DNA of 43,455 nucleotides from Melioribacter sp. (GTDB lineage: Bacteria > Bacteroidota > Ignavibacteria > Ignavibacteriales > Melioribacteraceae): NCBI GenBank assembly GCA_003155655.1, contig PMDS01000084.1:1-43455 (forward strand). The letters are read 5' to 3'. How positions within the stretch are numbered: the first letter of the stretch is position 1; every line of letters starts with the position of its first letter. The notes beneath the pieces are model-generated. The model did no database searches. It saw only the letters and a program-made list of their open reading frames with translations, and was not told the DNA's origin. Of the stretch, positions 10,425 through 18,080 are shown one piece after another. The position numbers and the translations under genes are program-made.

Positions 10425-10468
10425 GATCCGTCATCCGTTTCCGTCAGCTGATGGATAATGGAGACGGA
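10425..10468. repeat. Dispersed intergenic repeat, copy A
   Basis: Contains the near-palindrome TCCGTCAGCTGATGGA (10440-10455) followed by GGAGACGGA. Related copies occur at 18116-18146 and 21324-21347. It sits in the 10252-10575 gap between divergent genes, where no gene is supported; the short minus-strand reading frame over it has no protein-like features. Upstream of the serine hydrolase, TAATTTTG at 10509-10516 matches the Bacteroidetes minus-7 promoter element, but no matching minus-33 element was found. Confidence 0.6.
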
Positions 10469-10575
10469 AACCGACACCGTTCCTAGCAAAAAATACCTTA
10501 TGTACAAATAATTTTGGTATTCTAACTTTTATTGAGCAAAGTAGTCTAAAGTGTCAACAATTAATGAAGGGAAGT

Positions 10576-12306
10576 ATGAAAAAGATATTCGGGTTTATTG
10601 CAGTAATATTTTTTGTATGCCTGCCGTTTGTATCATCAGCGCAGAACACTTCGGAAAAAATTGATCGGCTTATTCAAAAGTATAATGAATTTAATTACTT
10701 CAACGGCAGTGCACTTGTTGCAGATAATTTTGAAGTAATATTTAAGAAAGGTTACGGTTCTGCAAATTTTGAATGGAACATTCCAAATTCTCCTGATACA
10801 AAGTTCCGTCTTGGCTCAATTACAAAACAGTTTACTTCAATGCTTATTATGCAGCAGGTTGAAAAAGGAAAAATAAAACTTGATGGAAAAATAATAGATT
10901 ACCTGCCTTACTACAGAAAAGATACTGGCGGTAGGATTACAATTGAGATGCTGCTTACACACAGATCGGGAATTCCAAGTTACACAAGCCGCGAGGACTT
11001 TGGCGAAAAGATTATGCGCAAATTCTACAAACCTGATGACTTTGTAAAAGAGTACTGCAGCGGCGATCTTGAATTTGAACCGGGAAGCAAATTCCTTTAT
11101 GATAATTCCGGTTATTTTATTCTTGGAACTATACTTGAACATGTAACAAGCCTTACATATGAGCAGGCGCTTCAAAAATATATTCTTGATCCGCTTGGGA
11201 TGAAAAATACTGGTTATGACTGGTCGGAAAAAATACTGCCTAAACGCGCAGCGGGTTACGAAAGAACAATTTCTGCTATTAAGAACTCAGCATTTCTTGA
11301 TATGTCTTTACCTTTTGCCGCTGGTTCATTGTATTCAACAGTTGAAGATCTCTTAATATGGGATAAAGCCTTACGAACTGAAAGTTTACTCTCCAAAAAA
11401 TATCTTGATGAAATATTTAAAGGCAGGGTAGATGCATTCGGAGCCAAATACGGTTTCGGCTGGGTAATTCAAAAAAAGAAAATTGGCAATGAAGAATTTG
11501 ATGTTTTAACTCATGGCGGAGGAATTAATGGGTTTAACACAATCAATTATATAATTCCGCAAAAAGGAATTGCTGTAATCTTATTCAGTAATGCCGGCGG
11601 TGCCCCGCTTGACGAGATGACTGATAAAATAGTTGATATTATAAATGGGAAAGATGCCGCAATGCCGCCACAGTCACTAGCCCGGCGTTTGAATGAAATT
11701 GTTACCGGGGTAGGGATTAATGAAGCGCTAAGTCAATTCAAACAATTAAAAGAGGAAAAAGACCTGTTCCGTTTAAGCGAAAGTGAAATGAACGTGCTTG
11801 GATATGAATATTTAGGCAAGAATATGGTTAATGAATCTGTCGAGATATTCAAACTAAACGTGCAGGAATTTCCAAAGTCATATAACGTTTACGACAGTTA
11901 CGCTGAAGCCCTGCTTAAAAAAGGAGATAAAGAAGGAGCAATTGCAAATTATAAAAAATCCGTTGAATTAAATCCCCATAGTCAGAGCGGAATAAACGCG
12001 TTAAAAAATCTAGGTGTAAATGTAGATGAAAAGAAAGATGCGGATTTATCTGAAGAAACATTGAAACAATATGCCGGCAAGTATCAGCTTGCGCCAAATT
12101 TTATTCTCACAGTTACTGTTGAAGGAAAGCATATATTCACACAGGCTACCGGACAACAACAAGTTGAAATATTTCCACAAAGTGAAACAAAGTTTTACTT
12201 AAAAGTTGTTGATGCGCAGATAGAATTTGTTAAAGAAGGCGGAAAGGTTACAAAGCTTATTCTTAATCAGAACGGAAATCAAATGCCCGCGGCAAAGATC
12301 GAATAA
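10576..12306 (+). CDS. Class C beta-lactamase-type serine hydrolase with TPR tail
   Basis: A secreted serine hydrolase of the beta-lactamase/penicillin-binding-protein-4* (PF00144) family, acting on peptide, ester or lactam bonds. The second ATG (10576) is chosen because AAGGGAAG lies immediately before it and the signal peptide starts there; the first in-frame ATG is at 10564. In the 576-aa form the SxxK motif is Ser81-Ile-Thr-Lys84, the second motif is Tyr175-Asp-Asn177, and THGGGI supplies the third. Residues about 415-500 hold two TPR-like helices, and a beta-rich DUF3471-like tail follows. Many such proteins in Bacteroidota-like bacteria are not resistance enzymes. It stands alone on the plus strand and converges on the methyltransferase through a shared terminator. 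Confidence 0.87.
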   Translation: MKKIFGFIAVIFFVCLPFVSSAQNTSEKIDRLIQKYNEFNYFNGSALVADNFEVIFKKGYGSANFEWNIPNSPDTKFRLGSITKQFTSMLIMQQVEKGKIKLDGKIIDYLPYYRKDTGGRITIEMLLTHRSGIPSYTSREDFGEKIMRKFYKPDDFVKEYCSGDLEFEPGSKFLYDNSGYFILGTILEHVTSLTYEQALQKYILDPLGMKNTGYDWSEKILPKRAAGYERTISAIKNSAFLDMSLPFAAGSLYSTVEDLLIWDKALRTESLLSKKYLDEIFKGRVDAFGAKYGFGWVIQKKKIGNEEFDVLTHGGGINGFNTINYIIPQKGIAVILFSNAGGAPLDEMTDKIVDIINGKDAAMPPQSLARRLNEIVTGVGINEALSQFKQLKEEKDLFRLSESEMNVLGYEYLGKNMVNESVEIFKLNVQEFPKSYNVYDSYAEALLKKGDKEGAIANYKKSVELNPHSQSGINALKNLGVNVDEKKDADLSEETLKQYAGKYQLAPNFILTVTVEGKHIFTQATGQQQVEIFPQSETKFYLKVVDAQIEFVKEGGKVTKLILNQNGNQMPAAKIE

Positions 12307-12333
12307 CAAAATTAAATTTGGTATAAAACTTTT

Positions 12334-12364
12334 AGCGCCCATTCCGATAAGTTGAATGGGCACT
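12334..12364. terminator. Bidirectional terminator between convergent genes
   Basis: GCCCATTC (12337-12344) pairs perfectly with GAATGGGC (12354-12361) across a 9-nt loop. Short T-rich flanks lie on both sides, so transcripts of the plus-strand serine hydrolase and of the minus-strand methyltransferase can both end here. Confidence 0.75.
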
Positions 12365-12381
12365 TTAATTTTTGCTTGGAT

Positions 12382-13194
12382 TTAGTTTTCTTTTATTCCA
12401 ACTGCTTTGAAAAATGTATAACAGAAAACTCCGTCAGGTTCTGCAGTCCGGTATAGATCATTAATCCCTTTTTTAAATATTGAACCGTCAATAATGCCTT
12501 GTTTTACAGCTTTTTCACCAACGCCTTCAATCATTGCAGTAAATGTATTTTTTATAAATCCTTCTACAAGCTGCGGCTTTCCGGCGTCAACATAAACCAT
12601 ACGCGGTGAAACTGAAATACCCGAAAGCTCTACTGACTTAAACAATGGATATAATTCCCTTCCTATATTTGAATTGCCCCCGCTTTGTTTTTGGAGTTGA
12701 ATCTGGCAATCGATAGCCATGTGAGCATATTTACTATCGGGATAAAAAAAGGTTGAACCATGATCTCCCTCAATTGCTATCATTGTGCCACCTTGTTTCA
12801 ATACACGTTTTAATTCTTTAAGCGCTAGTACCGGATTGTGAAGATGTTCCAGCACAAAGCATACAATAACGCTGTCAAAAGTTTCTCCATTATACGGCAG
12901 ACGGTAAATATCCGCTTGTCTAAACTCAACATTTTTAATATCTAAAGATTTTATAAGCGCCTCAGCTTCGTTAATTGAAGTTGCGGATAAGTCGACTGAT
13001 ATAAAGTTTGAATCAAGATTTTTTGGAGCGATTATTTTAGTTTGTGCGCCAACTCAGCAGCCCGCTTCAAGAACAAGACTGCCCTTAGGGAATACAGTAT
13101 CGTTATGAATAATATCGTCTAATGTTTCAGCTTGATCTTTAAGCCTAAGAGCTTCTCTGTTTGAGTATCCGTGTACATATTCATTGTTTGTCAT
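12382..13194 (-). pseudogene. SAM-dependent methyltransferase interrupted by one in-frame TGA
   Basis: A class I methyltransferase frame runs from the ATG at 13194 (MTNNEYVHGYSNREALRL) to the stop at 12382, 270 codons, with a single TGA at codon 47 (13054-13056). The TGA replaces the Gly of SAM-binding motif I: the frame reads VLEAGC-stop-VGAQT, where the family has EAGCGVGAQT. GGA to TGA is one base change, and no other lesion is present; the later motifs (SVDLS, QADIYRLPY, EHLHNP) are intact. A truncated product from an internal ATG at 12855 would lack the SAM site. TGA is an ordinary stop elsewhere in the window, for example in hipT and the UbiB-like gene. Recent inactivation or a sequencing error are the likeliest causes. 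The substrate is unknown. Confidence 0.8.
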
Positions 13195-13422
13195 ATTGTT
13201 TAATCTTTTTCTGATTTAAATATTGTTAAATAAAATTCAAGATAGTTGTATTTACCCCGCTATTGGGATTTTTGTTCCTTCATTCCTTCGACAAACCAAT
13301 AGTTATACCCCATGAAGACTCTGACATAGGCAACGTTTTCAACTTGCCTGCCGCTAGGCATGGTTCTCAATTCTCCATTCTCAATTCTCAATTTTTGAAG
13401 GTTTATCCCCTTTGCACTTAAT

Positions 13423-14349
13423 TCAACCAAAAATCCGTTTTCTCTTTTCCAGCAGTTCAAAATATTTCTGCTTCATTTCAGCGGAGAGAAAACTTATTTC
13501 TATTAAATCATTCCATTTTTTAAATGAAGATATTATCTGGTCATAAACCTGCTGAATGCTTTTTTCCGGCAGCCCAAGCCTGTCATTTCCCCAATATTCA
13601 ATTAAATCTTTTTTTGTAAGATTATTTTTCTTTCCGTTTAACGGCAGGGCAATTTCTTCTTTCGGGTTTTTAATAGCTATAGTAGTGTTCAACAAATCGT
13701 AAGCGGGTGATAATTCCACTTTATCATCACGGTTTATAATAGAATAATTTTTCAGGTGCATATCCTCATTTCCCGTCAGGTAATTAAAGAGTGTAAGCCT
13801 GTAGAGTTTTAATTTTTCAAGCACTGGAAATGTGCAATACTTGTTTATTAGAACTGCTACCTTTTCCATACTGTAATCGTATTTAGTATTTCTGGATTTA
13901 CCGGCTAATTGCGCAAAGTCTTCAACGGCTCTTTTTTTTGTTTTTCCGCACCTGTCAAATCTTTTAATAAAGTATGTCAGCGCGCCTTCCCGTGAATACA
14001 CCATTCCGTGCAGCGGTACGTCAATGCCTGCAGTTTCCGCCATCCGCATTGTAAGATCCTCGTTTTCAGGCATCAGCGGAAATGCCGGGTTTTGAGGTTT
14101 TAATATGTAAGTGCCGAATTTGTCAACAATCTCAAATTTTCTTTCGGCAATGTTCAGTTTTGCGCTCAGTTTCGGTTGAACCCCTTGAATGGATAATTTA
14201 ATTGCCCGTGCGGCAGATTCCTGTAAAAGTTCTTCCTGCGTCAGTTCAAGATCATTCAGTTCTTTAAGTTTAGGCGATAATAACTTTAAGCCATTTGCAG
14301 AATATTTTTGACCGCCGCACAATTCATATGTTAACGGGCACCTATTCAT
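13423..14349 (-). CDS. hipT: HipT-type serine/threonine kinase toxin (HipA C-terminal domain)
   Basis: This 308-aa protein is the HipA kinase core without the N-terminal subdomain 1, which is encoded by the preceding gene. Visible kinase elements are a Gly-rich loop with Ser53-Ile-Gln-Gly56, Lys84 in YILKP for ATP binding, the catalytic GNEDMHLKN with Asp196 and Asn201, and the Mg-binding Asp218 in SPAYDLL. Known HipA/HipT toxins phosphorylate aminoacyl-tRNA synthetases and stop translation; the target here is unknown. The start overlaps the hipS stop by 4 nt (ATGA), so the two are translationally coupled. The split arrangement matches HipBST systems rather than two-gene HipBA. The 13195-13422 gap downstream holds a small hairpin (TGCCTGCCGCTAGGCA, 13345-13360) and no gene. 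Confidence 0.88.
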   Translation of the reverse strand: MNRCPLTYELCGGQKYSANGLKLLSPKLKELNDLELTQEELLQESAARAIKLSIQGVQPKLSAKLNIAERKFEIVDKFGTYILKPQNPAFPLMPENEDLTMRMAETAGIDVPLHGMVYSREGALTYFIKRFDRCGKTKKRAVEDFAQLAGKSRNTKYDYSMEKVAVLINKYCTFPVLEKLKLYRLTLFNYLTGNEDMHLKNYSIINRDDKVELSPAYDLLNTTIAIKNPKEEIALPLNGKKNNLTKKDLIEYWGNDRLGLPEKSIQQVYDQIISSFKKWNDLIEISFLSAEMKQKYFELLEKRKRIFG

Positions 14350-14657
14350 CCTTCTTCACCGGCGGTAACTGAGCCCACCATATCCTTGCCAACAATACTT
14401 AAATGAGTGAGAAAATCATCCCTGTCCGATTTTGTCTGCCGTAAAAGATTTTCCAGTTGGTTACCTTCAGGAAGAAGTCCGTCGAAGAACGGCGGGAACT
14501 CACTATATTCAAATTCCTTTTGTGAAACAGGCATTGTCTGCGAAATTGAAGGTCCGTTATAATTTTCATCATAAATAAATTTATACGATTTTCCTTTTTC
14601 AATCTCGTATAACCAGCCTGCAATCTTCCCAAAATTATAAATTTGTATTTTTCTCAT
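14346..14657 (-). CDS. hipS: HipS-type antitoxin (stand-alone HipA N-terminal subdomain)
   Basis: A 103-aa protein equal to the N-terminal subdomain of HipA (Couple_hipA/HipA_N), recognisable from the IYNFGKIAGWLYE start, the PFFDGLLPEG motif at about residues 54-63 and the IVGKDMVGSV end. In HipBST systems this small protein is the actual antitoxin that neutralises the kinase. It overlaps hipB by 23 nt at its start and hipT by 4 nt at its end, so expression of all three is tightly linked. A frameshift splitting one old hipA gene was considered, but the clean ATG, the ATGA junction and the known split family argue for a real separate gene. Confidence 0.87.
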   Translation of the reverse strand: MRKIQIYNFGKIAGWLYEIEKGKSYKFIYDENYNGPSISQTMPVSQKEFEYSEFPPFFDGLLPEGNQLENLLRQTKSDRDDFLTHLSIVGKDMVGSVTAGEEG

Positions 14658-14883
14658 CCGTTTCTCTTATCAAATTCATTAAAGGACTTTCAAAATTTAT
14701 TTTTACATTCAGAACATTAAGAACTTTTTGAATTGTATCATATTGAACGCTCGTCTTCCCTTTTTCAAGATTAAAAATCACAGTTTTGCCGACACCGGCA
14801 AGATCAGCCAATCCCTTTTGGGTCAGACCGCTCTTTTTTCTGTGAAATTTTATTATCTTCGAAATGTTCATTGTTCTAGTCAT
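14635..14883 (-). CDS. hipB: HipB-type XRE-family DNA-binding protein
   Basis: An 82-aa helix-turn-helix protein (XRE/Cro type, residues about 8-62, with the HRKKSGLTQKGLADLAGVGK helix pair). As the first gene of the hipB-hipS-hipT operon it most likely represses its own promoter and assists neutralisation. Two start codons are possible, ATG at 14883 and ATG at 14871; the second gives MNISKIIKFHRKK and lies closer to the usual HipB length. Neither has a clear ribosome-binding site. Four inverted repeats lie directly upstream, at 14888-15048, and are its natural candidate operators. Confidence 0.87.
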   Translation of the reverse strand: MTRTMNISKIIKFHRKKSGLTQKGLADLAGVGKTVIFNLEKGKTSVQYDTIQKVLNVLNVKINFESPLMNLIRETDEKNTNL

Positions 14884-14887
14884 ATTT

Positions 14888-15048
14888 TTACTGTTATAAC
14901 GGTAATTAATTGATATTTACCTGCTAAGTTAGCAAAAATAATTAAAAAGTCAAATTATTACTGCTTAAGCAGTAATAATTTGTAGTATTGGAATGAATCA
15001 GATTTATTTATTCGAATAGGGCTATTTTTTACTGCTAAAGCAGTAAAA
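14888..15048. promoter_or_regulatory. Cluster of four inverted repeats upstream of hipBST
   Basis: Three 18-bp inverted repeats share the pattern TTACTGYTNNARCRGTAA. They are TTACTGTTATAACGGTAA at 14888-14905, TTACTGCTTAAGCAGTAA at 14958-14975 and TTACTGCTAAAGCAGTAA at 15029-15046. The second is the core of a perfect 32-bp palindrome (14951-14982), and the third lies in 10-bp perfect arms at 15027-15048. Their centres are 70 and 71 bp apart. A fourth palindrome, TGCTAAGTTAGCA, lies at 14922-14934. This covers the hipB promoter region and suggests autoregulatory operators, but binding is inferred only. The surrounding gap, 14884-15207, has no supported gene. Confidence 0.6.
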
Positions 15049-15099
15049 TTACTCCACTTCCTCGCAATGTCTTTATGCAGGGATCTTTGTTGAGAGCTT

Positions 15100-15152
15100 G
15101 TCCCGACGTACTTTATCGAGGGCTGTGTCCCGACGTTCTCTGTCAGGGATGT
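15100..15152. repeat. Decayed 27-nt tandem repeat
   Basis: GTCCCGACGT occurs at 15100-15109 and again at 15127-15136, each followed by a similar CT-rich, GAGGG/CAGGG segment, giving two units of 27 nt. On the minus strand it reads as a fake repeat peptide (VGTQPSIKYVGT). No gene is supported over it. It resembles low-copy intergenic repeats rather than coding DNA. Confidence 0.5.
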
Positions 15153-15207
15153 ACCGTGGCAAACTAGAACATTCAACTTTTTAAAAATTCAGAAAAAAAC
15201 ATCTATA

Positions 15208-16449
15208 TTATTTTATCAAAACCATTTCCTTTGTTGAAATAAATTTTCCTGCTTGTAATCTGTAAAAATAAATACCGCCGGATAATTTACTTCCGTCAAA
15301 TTTTATAGAATAATTACCGGCTGTTTTCTCTTCATTAACTAGTGATGCAACTTCTCTTCCAAGCAAATCGTAAACTTTTAAACTCACATAACCCGAAGTC
15401 GGTAACTGATAGCTGATAACTGTTGAAGGATTAAAAGGGTTGGGGTAATTTTGATATAGAGAATAAAACGCGGGTATGTCAGAATCAGACGACGAAACAT
15501 TAACCGTGTTGGGTACTTCTATCTTAATATCCGGCGCAGAATTGTTATGTACACTGGGCTTTGATCTGAATATCTTGAACCACTTGCCTTGTAGGGAAGA
15601 CCAATTTGACAGTAAAGGAAATTTTCCGCTTTCACAGGCAATGCTATCCGCATCGCAATTTGAAGAACTTATCCACATTGATCTGAAAGCAGCAAGCGGA
15701 CGGTTTGAAGTAAAATTTGTCTTAATCTCAACTTTTGCTTCCTTTGTAGTTACAGAAGCATTTACTGATGCTGTGCTGCCATCATGGTACCAAATATTAA
15801 ATTTAACACCTGACAAATTAACTGTATTAAAGAGAACACTATCTATATCAGCGTATGGTCTGTTACAGGTTGAGGCTTTAATGCCTTCGGCGGGTCCAAT
15901 AATTACTGAACTTCCAAAACACGTTTTTATCAGACCCTGCGGAGGCTGAGGTATGAGCCGGATATAAGAATCGCAATAGAGTATTAAAAACTGCGGCCAC
16001 TCGTTTCTGTTTTCTATCTTTTTTGAGACCGCCAAATAATTCCCATAGGATGTTTTGCCGTTATTATCAATAACCTTCATTCTATTCGGTCTCCAGAAAT
16101 TATTCGTTGAATAAACCCAGATCACATTTATGCCGTCATCATCATATATTTTATTACTATCCGGGGTGAACGTATAATTTGAATCTTTACAAATAGTATT
16201 ACAATCAGAGCCCGAATTATCTGGCGGGCAATCTGAATCAGTAAAATTATATGGTGGATGGGTGGCAGTTATTATCAACGTAGAACCAACCGGTCCATAC
16301 ATTGGGATATTAACATTATCATGTTCTGCACAATTTGTTGTATACGATTTGTTTTCTATCCAGTATGTTTGTGTTTGTGCCGGGCTAAGCATTGGCATTA
16401 CAATAACAGGCAAGTATGCAATAAAGATTCCAAGAAAGCCGGTTTTCAT
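15208..16449 (-). CDS. Secreted protein with T9SS type A sorting domain
   Basis: A 413-aa exported protein of unrecognised main function. The frame also opens at a TTG at 16461, but GGAGGG followed by TTTT and ATG at 16449 marks the real start. The signal peptide ends near residue 25 (LSPAQT). The central region is beta-rich and Cys-containing, with no named domain recognised. Residues about 335-413 are a classic type IX secretion C-terminal domain: YQNYPNPFNPSTVISYQLP, then VYDLLGREVASLV, GGIYFYRL and STKEMVLIK. The protein should therefore cross the outer membrane and become surface-attached or released. It has no operon partner. The CTD wording is typical of Ignavibacteria. Confidence 0.85.
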   Translation of the reverse strand: MKTGFLGIFIAYLPVIVMPMLSPAQTQTYWIENKSYTTNCAEHDNVNIPMYGPVGSTLIITATHPPYNFTDSDCPPDNSGSDCNTICKDSNYTFTPDSNKIYDDDGINVIWVYSTNNFWRPNRMKVIDNNGKTSYGNYLAVSKKIENRNEWPQFLILYCDSYIRLIPQPPQGLIKTCFGSSVIIGPAEGIKASTCNRPYADIDSVLFNTVNLSGVKFNIWYHDGSTASVNASVTTKEAKVEIKTNFTSNRPLAAFRSMWISSSNCDADSIACESGKFPLLSNWSSLQGKWFKIFRSKPSVHNNSAPDIKIEVPNTVNVSSSDSDIPAFYSLYQNYPNPFNPSTVISYQLPTSGYVSLKVYDLLGREVASLVNEEKTAGNYSIKFDGSKLSGGIYFYRLQAGKFISTKEMVLIK

Positions 16450-16593
16450 AAAACCCTCCAAAAATCTATTTAAGAATTTTTAATATCTATATTAATCGTT
16501 CTGCTTTTCGGAATATTTTTTAGAGGTAGAGATATATTTCTCTTCCGTTTGAATAGGTAGAATTTAATTATTGAATTAGTAGACATGATTTTG

Positions 16594-16640
16594 CCCGCCA
16601 TGATTATTTGAAACTTAACAGAAATATGGAGTTAAATCAA
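16594..16640. repeat. Gene-bracketing repeat, copy 1
   Basis: A 47-nt unit starting CCCGCCA and ending TTAAATCAA, with its 29-nt core at 16612-16640. It lies about 34 nt past the stop of the two-TM gene. It matches copy 2 at 17078-17124 over the same 47 nt with about nine differences, and matches copy 3 at 18081-18109 over the core. Confidence 0.65.
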
Positions 16641-16673
16641 TGCCACCAAGAAATACAGTATGTGCTATGCTAT

Positions 16674-17036
16674 TCATTTATTAAAAACCGACAGTATTTT
16701 AAACAGCGTTTCCTTTTTTATATTTTCTATTTTCTGTTTAATATACAAGATAATTATTGACAGGAACACTATAAAACTTGTAATTGTACCCATTAAATTT
16801 TTTCTTAGAATTAATGGTCCTTTGTCGTACACAACCGAAAGCAGAAGACACGTAAATCCAATCAGTATTAGAACAATGGCTAATATCCTGTATTTTCTGG
16901 TTTTCTTGATTGCCGCAAGTTCTTTTTCAATTGACTCTTTATCAAGATCATGCGGAATCTTATTCTTAGCCATGTAGTTAAGGAAACCAAGTTCTGAGAG
17001 GATTTGATTTTTGATTTTGATTAAATTCTCATCCAT
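16674..17036 (-). CDS. Small membrane protein with two TM helices
   Basis: A 120-aa protein of unknown function. A charged N-terminal stretch (about 1-46, DLDKESIEKELAAIKKTRKYR) precedes two hydrophobic helices at about 49-69 (ILAIVLILIGFTCLLLSVVY) and 83-101. The short cytoplasmic tail is Lys-rich. The frame is intact, starts with ATG, and its amphipathic/TM composition is protein-like. It lies 84 nt downstream of the alpha/beta hydrolase on the same strand, with one repeat copy between them and one after it. No family was recognised. Confidence 0.62.
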   Translation of the reverse strand: MDENLIKIKNQILSELGFLNYMAKNKIPHDLDKESIEKELAAIKKTRKYRILAIVLILIGFTCLLLSVVYDKGPLILRKNLMGTITSFIVFLSIIILYIKQKIENIKKETLFKILSVFNK

Positions 17037-17077
17037 ATATCACCTATTTTAAAATAGTACAACTGCCCCGGAAACTA

Positions 17078-17124
17078 CCCGCCAATTTTATTTACAACTT
17101 AATGGAAATATGAATTTAAATCAA
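17078..17124. repeat. Gene-bracketing repeat, copy 2
   Basis: The 47-nt unit with core 17096-17124. Its right edge overlaps the TGA stop of the alpha/beta hydrolase (17121-17123), so it supplies the stop codon and lies directly at the 3' end of that gene. It starts CCCGCCA like copy 1. Confidence 0.65.
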
Positions 17125-17981
17125 TTAGTATTTCTAAACCCTATTTCCTCAAAAAAATTTATTATATCATCGATATAAAGATCAGGCTCATTAACAATAG
17201 CATGTCCGTTATCTTTGTAAGGTGGTTTTATAATTAATTTCCCCTTGCCGCCTGCTTTAATAAATGAATTAAACCATCTATTAACTGCATCCGGTGAATG
17301 ATTATCGTTTTCTGCATAAATCCATAATGCCGGCACCCGGCAAATTGTACCGAAATATTTAGCGGAATTTTCTAATGCGCTTTCAACCTCAAAAGAACGA
17401 AATGATTTACCTTTTGCCAGGCCGAAATTTGTTGCTCCGGAAATATTAACAATCCCGCGAATTCCATTTATATCTAATGTAGATGAAGCCAGTGAAACCC
17501 ACCCACCCTGAGATTGGCCAATAATGACAATGCGGTCTTTTGTAATTCCTGAATTAGTAATCATATAGTTAATTGCGCCTCTAATATCTTTGGCGCCTGC
17601 CAATCCCGACTCTTCCGGTGTATCGAGAAATTCACTATCAGGACCTTCAGAATTACCATAACCCCGCCGGACAAGCATCATAACAAGATAACCTCTTTCA
17701 GCCAATGCTTTACATAAACTCTGGTAATGGAATACCTCATGTTCATCAACCTTTGGCAATGGACCGTGTCTACCATGTGTCATGATTATTAAAGAATGTT
17801 GAGTTCTATTATCTAATGGTGTATAGATCATTGCTTCTAATCGATAACTCTTGTTATCAATTAAAGCGGAAAAATAAATGTGCTCCGTTTTAATTTGATA
17901 AGTATCTGCCCTTGTGTTAATTGGAATCAATCCCATCAAGGACAAATAGAAAATAAAATATTCAAAATGAAATAGTCTCAT
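17121..17981 (-). CDS. Alpha/beta hydrolase, exported or membrane-anchored
   Basis: A 286-aa serine hydrolase of the dienelactone hydrolase / acyl-peptidase-like group. A hydrophobic N-terminus (about 6-25) indicates export or anchoring. The oxyanion region is THGRHGP (68-74), the nucleophile elbow IGQSQGG puts Ser at 157, the acid is probably Asp226 (AENDNHSP), and the general base is His260 (DNGHAIV). The substrate cannot be predicted; ester, acyl or short peptide bonds are possible. It is the first gene ahead of the two-TM protein on the minus strand. The ATG at 17981 follows an AT-rich leader without a clear ribosome-binding site. Confidence 0.82.
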   Translation of the reverse strand: MRLFHFEYFIFYLSLMGLIPINTRADTYQIKTEHIYFSALIDNKSYRLEAMIYTPLDNRTQHSLIIMTHGRHGPLPKVDEHEVFHYQSLCKALAERGYLVMMLVRRGYGNSEGPDSEFLDTPEESGLAGAKDIRGAINYMITNSGITKDRIVIIGQSQGGWVSLASSTLDINGIRGIVNISGATNFGLAKGKSFRSFEVESALENSAKYFGTICRVPALWIYAENDNHSPDAVNRWFNSFIKAGGKGKLIIKPPYKDNGHAIVNEPDLYIDDIINFFEEIGFRNTN

Positions 17982-18080
17982 TTAATTTTTCAAAATAAAT
18001 TTGAAACTGTAAACGTCCAACTTGCTGAGAACAAGATATTCTGCATCTTAACTAATACTTATGTTACAAGTATTATTTAT

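Noticed and set aside
10325-10507. 60-codon minus-strand frame upstream of the GH31 gene
   Set aside because: It is a translation of the dispersed repeat copy A region and lacks a ribosome-binding site.
13018-13056. Selenocysteine insertion at the TGA of the methyltransferase
   Set aside because: The position is a conserved glycine, the following stem is short and mismatched, and a point mutation explains it more simply.
13260-13460. 66-codon minus-strand frame past hipT
   Set aside because: It overlaps the hipT end in another frame and is partly built from a small hairpin repeat.
14958-15176. 72-codon minus-strand frame over the inverted and tandem repeats
   Set aside because: Its sequence is only the translation of repeats and palindromes, with no conserved protein features.
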